Of a stretch of 64,000 nucleotides of DNA, positions 60,353 to 64,000 are shown one piece after another; position 1 is the first letter of the stretch; each line of letters opens with the position of its first letter. A program made the position numbers and the translations under genes. The notes beneath the pieces are model-generated. The model worked only from the letters and a program-made list of their open reading frames with translations, made no database searches and was not told the origin of the DNA. Source of the DNA: JBNARI01 sp049718765 (GTDB lineage: Bacteria > Bacillota > Sulfobacillia > DUMF01); assembly GCA_049718765.1 (NCBI GenBank), contig JBNARI010000002.1, positions 1-64,000 of the forward strand. The letters are read 5' to 3'.

Positions 60353-61081
60353 TTACCGCCCTCCTCCCGGCTGGACAAAGCCGTACCTCTCCAGCCACTG
60401 CCGCCCGGTCACGCCCTGCGTCTGAGCCGCAGACTCGTCCGTGTTCAGCGGGTTCAGCGCGAACCGGATGGAACCCGACGTCAGCGCGAACGCTATGTCC
60501 TCTATCTGCTGCGGCGTCAGGGCAACTACCAGTACGCTCCCTTTGCCCAACCTGAGCTCAGTGTTCTGCTTCACGTCCAGCACCAGCACGTTCCTCGCGA
60601 CCACCTTCCCTACACCCATGCCGGTGCCCCCCGCTTCCACCTTCACGGATGCCACGATGTCCACCCTGTCACCTGGCTTGATGTCACCACCCACCCCGGT
60701 CTCGGCGTCGTACGACAGCGAAAACGCCCTCAGATCCGGCCTACCCAGAGCAGTCAACCTCGCAGTCATGACCGACTTGCCAGGCGTCACATCCGCCACA
60801 CGGGCCATGCGGACCACTTCGCCTGCATACACCCTGTCCCGCAGGTACTGACCCACGATGTCTTCCACCTTCCGCACCGCGTCCTGCGGCACGGAAATCA
60901 CCGGGACTTCCTGCACCTTAACATCGTCTCTCGTCACCAGCTGGTACGCTTCGAGGTCCCGCACAGCAACCACCACCGGCTCCGTCTCGTTCACGCGCTT
61001 CAAAAACTGCACCACCAGCAGCGCAGCACACAGCGCCATCACGACCGCCAGGATAAGAAAAACCGTGCCCTGCTTCTTCAA
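60353..61081 (-). CDS. cpaB: CpaB/RcpC-type pilus assembly protein
   Basis: A 242-residue single-pass protein. N-terminal signal anchor VFLILAVVMALCAALLVVQF. SAF domain (EPVVVAVRDLEAYQLVTRDDV; YAGEVVRMARVADV). The C-terminal domain has DIKPGDRVDIVASV, as in CpaB. It supports Flp pilus assembly at the cell envelope. Followed closely by tadZ. Confidence 0.92.
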   Translation of the reverse strand: MKKQGTVFLILAVVMALCAALLVVQFLKRVNETEPVVVAVRDLEAYQLVTRDDVKVQEVPVISVPQDAVRKVEDIVGQYLRDRVYAGEVVRMARVADVTPGKSVMTARLTALGRPDLRAFSLSYDAETGVGGDIKPGDRVDIVASVKVEAGGTGMGVGKVVARNVLVLDVKQNTELRLGKGSVLVVALTPQQIEDIAFALTSGSIRFALNPLNTDESAAQTQGVTGRQWLERYGFVQPGGGR

Positions 61082-61143
61082 CTATCTCGTCCCCCCCTCA
61101 CGCAGATCAGAAAATCATCAGGGGCGGCACTCAATCGCCCCCC

Positions 61144-61557
61144 TCAGTCAAGATCCCCCGGTCCGTTGTGCACCTGTACACTGTAGACCTTCCAGCCGTC
61201 CTCAAACTTCATCAGGTCGAGCACGCACACGTGCTGACCGATGCACTTTGACGGTGTTGCCTGCTCCTCCCAGGTCACCGCGCACACCACCGACCCCCTG
61301 GTGCCGTCCCTGTTGGTGCGCAGCATTTTCAGCCTGAGTTCATGCACCTCCCACTTCACGCCCCTGAGCACCGGCAGCTTCCTGCTGAGGTCGGCATGCG
61401 CGTCTCCAGATGTCAGGTTAAGCGCCCTCTCAAAGTCACCGGAATAGTACGCCTGCACGTACTCCCTTGCCACGTCGAGCATTTCGGTGGCCGCCTTCCC
61501 GGGACTGCACCCGGAAACCAGCACGCAAGCAACCACCGCCAGGCATATGAGCCGCAC
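61144..61557 (-). CDS. Small lipoprotein with NTF2-like domain
   Basis: A 137-residue lipoprotein. GTG start at 61557. Lipobox LVSGC after ICLAVVACV. Residues about 30-137 look NTF2-like (AREYVQAYYSGDFERALNLT; VCVLDLMKFEDGWKVYSVQV). Paralogous in plan to the next gene upstream. May form part of the pilus channel or its anchoring. Confidence 0.8.
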   Translation of the reverse strand: MRLICLAVVACVLVSGCSPGKAATEMLDVAREYVQAYYSGDFERALNLTSGDAHADLSRKLPVLRGVKWEVHELRLKMLRTNRDGTRGSVVCAVTWEEQATPSKCIGQHVCVLDLMKFEDGWKVYSVQVHNGPGDLD

Positions 61558-61603
61558 CTGCCTCTCACCCCTCTTTCCCCCTCCCTCTGAAAGGTCGACT
61601 GCT

Positions 61604-62035
61604 TCAGGACTTCTCGACCCTCCGCGCCGTGGCAAACGAATATATCTTCCACTGCCCGGCAACCCTGGCGAACTTCAGTACAGCCACCATGTCCACAGTC
61701 GTGGTCCCCGCCCCGGGCACCGTCTGCTCAAACACGTAAGCTGCCACCACGTCCCCGCGTGTCCGGTCGCGGGAGACCCAGTCGCACTTCAGCTCCAGCC
61801 CGGAGACCTTATTCTGCACATTCATCGCCCTGAGAGCGGGCACCGCAGCCCTCATATCCGCAAGGGCCTGCCCCGTCAGAAAAGAGCACGCCGTGTCAAA
61901 GTCGCGGCTGTAGAAGGCGTTGAGGAACCGAGTCCCCAGATCCACCAGGTCCCGCTCGGTCGTGTAGCTCCTTGAGCACCCCGCAAGCGTCATTACGGTC
62001 ATGAGGGCTAGAAGGAGCGCACCCTGCTTCCTCAT
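61604..62035 (-). CDS. Small lipoprotein with NTF2-like domain
   Basis: A 143-residue lipoprotein. ATG at 62035, overlapping the stop of the CpaE-like gene by ATGA. Lipobox TLAGC. Residues about 25-143 are NTF2-like (DLGTRFLNAFYSRDFDTACS; MVAVLKFARVAGQWKIYSF). A near-twin of the next gene, so one is probably a duplicate of the other. It is part of the pilus operon by spacing. Confidence 0.82.
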   Translation of the reverse strand: MRKQGALLLALMTVMTLAGCSRSYTTERDLVDLGTRFLNAFYSRDFDTACSFLTGQALADMRAAVPALRAMNVQNKVSGLELKCDWVSRDRTRGDVVAAYVFEQTVPGAGTTTVDMVAVLKFARVAGQWKIYSFATARRVEKS

Positions 62036-63330
62036 GTGCCGGCTGCGCGCCGCAGGCCGGCCCGGAGCCGGTCGACAAGTGCCCCTACGGCCTCCCGCCG
62101 CACCGACTCCCACGGGGACTCGAGCTCCGGCACCAAGCAGTCGGGTCTGCGGCCCAGGACTTCGGTTACCTCTTGCCTCGCCCGGTTTAACACCAAGAAC
62201 TCGCACCCTACCTTCTTCACCTCCCTCTTCACGACCGCCAGGTGGGCGGGGTCCGGGTCCACTACGAGCACCCTGAGCCACGCCGCTGCCAGCAGTGCTG
62301 CAGCCCACTCATCTTCCGCCACACACGGCATGTCGCACACAAACACGTCGGCATTCACCTTCGGAGAATTCAGAAACCGTTCCAGCACCTGCCACTCGAC
62401 CTCCAGCCGGCCGAGCGCCGGGTCCCTGCTGAACACGGTGACCCCTTCAGCCTGCAGCCCGAAGGGCCCGTCGGTGACCACCAGAGCAGGAGAAAGCACC
62501 TTCCCGAGCGTGTCCTCCCCTTCGGGCAGCCGCAGGTACGTGTGCAGCGCGTGCTTGTGCGTGTCCAAATCCACCAGCGCCACCCTGACCCCGCGCGCCG
62601 CAAGCGCGGCCGACAGGAAAGCGCTCACCAGCGTCTTCCCGCATGGAGCCGGGCTCCACACGGCCACAACGGGCATCCGGAGCCTCATCGGCCCAGCGGA
62701 ACCGGCCTGCGGCCCGGTGGGCGAGACCTGTTGTCCGAGCGGGAAAGGATTGCCGGCGGCCTCTGTTTTACGCTTCGCTGCGGCACTTACGGCAGGCGCC
62801 TCCCGTGGCCCAGCCGGGGTCGCCGGTTCCACAGCCCCACGGACCCCTCCCTTCCCGGCCAGCGCACCGCCCAGCCGGTGGAACAGCTCCAGAAAGTCCC
62901 GCTTCGGCCTGGGCTTCGCAGCCGCGCAGCACACCTTCAGCGCCTCCGCGAACGTCCTTGGCCTCTCGATGCAAGCATCTATGTCCTCCACCCGCACTGC
63001 GCGGTCCTCTCCGTAAAACAGGATGTCGTATACCCCCATAGCGATGAGGTCCTTGATAAGCTGCGACCCCCGGGGCATGTCGCCGGCAAGGAACACCACC
63101 CGCAGCCCGGCAAGCCTTGCCTCGAACACCACGTCGGCCATGTCCTTCGTGCCCTCGAGGTACGCGGATAAAAGCAGCACATCCGCCTCGGTGCGCTTCA
63201 CTGCGTCGAGGACGGCCTCCCGGTAAAACACCCTTGCGCAGACCTCCACACCGCCCCCCTCTGCCATCTCCTCGTAGTACCTGTCCAGCTCATCAACACC
63301 CGTGGCAAGGATCAGCCTACTGCGCGGCAC
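62032..63330 (-). CDS. CpaE/MinD-like ATPase with N-terminal receiver-like domain
   Basis: A 432-residue protein. The N-terminus has a receiver-like domain (ADVLLLSAYLEGTKDMADVV; LRVVFLAGDMPRG), followed by a Pro/Ala-rich linker (residues about 155-215). The C-terminal P loop is VWSPAPCGKTLVSAFLS, lacking the KGG of the Mrp/MinD signature, then ALVDLDTHKHALHTYL and VFVCDMPCVAEDEWA. A second, more divergent TadZ/CpaE-type protein in the same operon. It overlaps the VirB2-like gene by 14 bp. Confidence 0.82.
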   Translation of the reverse strand: MPRSRLILATGVDELDRYYEEMAEGGGVEVCARVFYREAVLDAVKRTEADVLLLSAYLEGTKDMADVVFEARLAGLRVVFLAGDMPRGSQLIKDLIAMGVYDILFYGEDRAVRVEDIDACIERPRTFAEALKVCCAAAKPRPKRDFLELFHRLGGALAGKGGVRGAVEPATPAGPREAPAVSAAAKRKTEAAGNPFPLGQQVSPTGPQAGSAGPMRLRMPVVAVWSPAPCGKTLVSAFLSAALAARGVRVALVDLDTHKHALHTYLRLPEGEDTLGKVLSPALVVTDGPFGLQAEGVTVFSRDPALGRLEVEWQVLERFLNSPKVNADVFVCDMPCVAEDEWAAALLAAAWLRVLVVDPDPAHLAVVKREVKKVGCEFLVLNRARQEVTEVLGRRPDCLVPELESPWESVRREAVGALVDRLRAGLRRAAGT

Positions 63331-63712
63331 GTATCATCACCGCCACCAGCACCGGCGCAAGCCTCACCAGCGTGAAGCCCACCGCCGTGCACACGGCGAT
63401 GCCCACCGCGTTCCTCTTCACCGCCTCGTTGTGCCCCAGTGCGCCCGCCGCAAACATCCCGGCTGCCACTATCAGGAGCACCACTGCCACGGGTACCGAC
63501 AGCACCTGCAGGAACCGGATGACCTTCAGGCACACCGCAATGGTCCCCGAAGTCAGGCTGTCCAGGTTTATGGTCTTCCCGCTGGCGCCAAGCCTGTCCA
63601 GTATCTCTTCCGCCGTGGGAACGTCCGTCCCGGCGAAGCACACCCCCGACCTGCCCCCAACAGCAAGTGCCAGCAGCACACCCGCCAACCTCACAGCACA
63701 CCTCACCTCCAT
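63317..63712 (-). CDS. VirB2/TrbC-like small membrane protein
   Basis: A 131-residue protein with a signal peptide (LAGVLLALAVGGRSGVCFA) and two hydrophobic helices (LSVPVAVVLLIVAAGMFAAG; AVGIAVCTAVGFTLVRLAPVLVAVMI) with a short basic loop. This resembles conjugative VirB2/TrbC-type pilins rather than a Tad pilin. It overlaps both neighbours. It may form a channel component for DNA transfer. Confidence 0.65.
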   Translation of the reverse strand: MEVRCAVRLAGVLLALAVGGRSGVCFAGTDVPTAEEILDRLGASGKTINLDSLTSGTIAVCLKVIRFLQVLSVPVAVVLLIVAAGMFAAGALGHNEAVKRNAVGIAVCTAVGFTLVRLAPVLVAVMIRAAQ

Positions 63713-64000
63713 CCTCCAGTGGTGCGCGGGTCAATGCACACCCCGTTCTTCCGCACCTCGAAGTGCAGGTGCGGCCCGGTTGAAACTCCTGTCGAACCTA
63801 CCAGCGCTATGACCTGACCCTCTGCGACACGCACCCCCTCAGCCACAAGGACTGCCGAGCAGTGGCCGTACAGCGTCTCAAGCCCGCCCCCGTGGTCGAT
63901 GATCACGCACAGCCCGTAGCCGCCGTACTGCCCCGCAAAGCGAACCACCCCGCCGCGCAGCACCCGCACCGCAGCCCCCGGCGGTGCCCCGATGTCCACA
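63703..64000 (-). CDS. M23-family metallopeptidase, C-terminal part (window edge)
   Basis: The last 98 or so residues of a LytM-type peptidase: MDIGAPPGAAVRVLRGGVV, LYGHCSAVLVAEGVRVAEGQ, GSTGVSTGPHLHFEVR. The metal-binding HxH is in HLHFE. The other His-Asp ligands lie beyond the window (the N-terminus continues past base 64000). It would open peptidoglycan for a pilus or conjugation channel. Confidence 0.9.
   Translation of the reverse strand, partial: VDIGAPPGAAVRVLRGGVVRFAGQYGGYGLCVIIDHGGGLETLYGHCSAVLVAEGVRVAEGQVIALVGSTGVSTGPHLHFEVRKNGVCIDPRTTGGWR

Overview
The window looks like a piece of a thermophilic or anaerobic, Gram-positive Clostridia-type genome (Peptococcaceae or Moorella-like; this is inference). 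The signs are strong AGGAGG-type ribosome sites, frequent GTG and TTG starts, a T-box leader, S-layer-homology (SLH) proteins, a B12-binding radical SAM protein, MeaB, an EFR1-type flavodoxin-ferredoxin, and several decayed insertion sequences. No rRNA, tRNA or CRISPR array was seen.

Region 1 (1-9.4 kb) is a decaying accessory stretch. It holds an IS3 transposase tail, small lipoproteins, a SIMPL-domain gene broken by frameshifts, an ECF sigma factor with its membrane anti-sigma (fused to a secreted copper-amine-oxidase-N-like domain), an IS256 remnant, a frameshifted ICMT-type methyltransferase and a radical SAM gene.

Region 2 (9.4-20.5 kb, all minus strand) is a catabolic cluster under a probable IclR regulator. 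Three genes encode the lower meta-cleavage pathway: 2-oxopent-4-enoate hydratase, 4-hydroxy-2-oxovalerate aldolase and acylating acetaldehyde dehydrogenase. With them are a divergent quinolinate phosphoribosyltransferase (QPRTase) homologue, a MoeA/CinA-like protein, a ferredoxin with a BFD-like [2Fe-2S] domain, a putative LarA-fold enzyme, a BenE-type permease, an M24-fold protein lacking every metal ligand, and an SDR. No ring-cleavage dioxygenase is present, so the upstream substrate is unknown.

Region 3 (20.8-27.9 kb) is housekeeping-like: a T-box-controlled proC, an MFS transporter, meaB, an EFR1 protein, an HAD phosphatase, a cobS remnant welded to an SLH protein, and a phd/doc-like toxin-antitoxin pair.

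Region 4 (about 29-64 kb) is more GC-rich, nearly all on the minus strand, and has the gene content of a large plasmid or integrative conjugative element. It contains a TraG/VirD4 coupling protein, two replication-relaxation-like winged-helix proteins, a ParM-like actin with a ribbon-helix-helix partner and palindromic iterons between them, a ParB-like coiled-coil protein, RusA-like and Hjc-like nucleases, and a PIN/UPF0175 toxin-antitoxin pair. Interwoven with these is a complete-looking monoderm Tad/Flp pilus system: TadA, TadB, TadC, two TadZ/CpaE-like ATPases, CpaB, prepilin peptidase, two Flp pilins, and TadE- and TadG-like pseudopilins. A secreted cassette (three-repeat SLH proteins, a fibronectin-III protein, a beta-propeller-like protein), two glycosylation-type membrane proteins, a VirB2-like small pilin and an M23 peptidase accompany it. 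The best candidate for an undescribed system is this mobile element, in which a Tad pilus and surface proteins are physically merged with partition and DNA-transfer genes. The second candidate is the catabolic/cofactor operon of Region 2.
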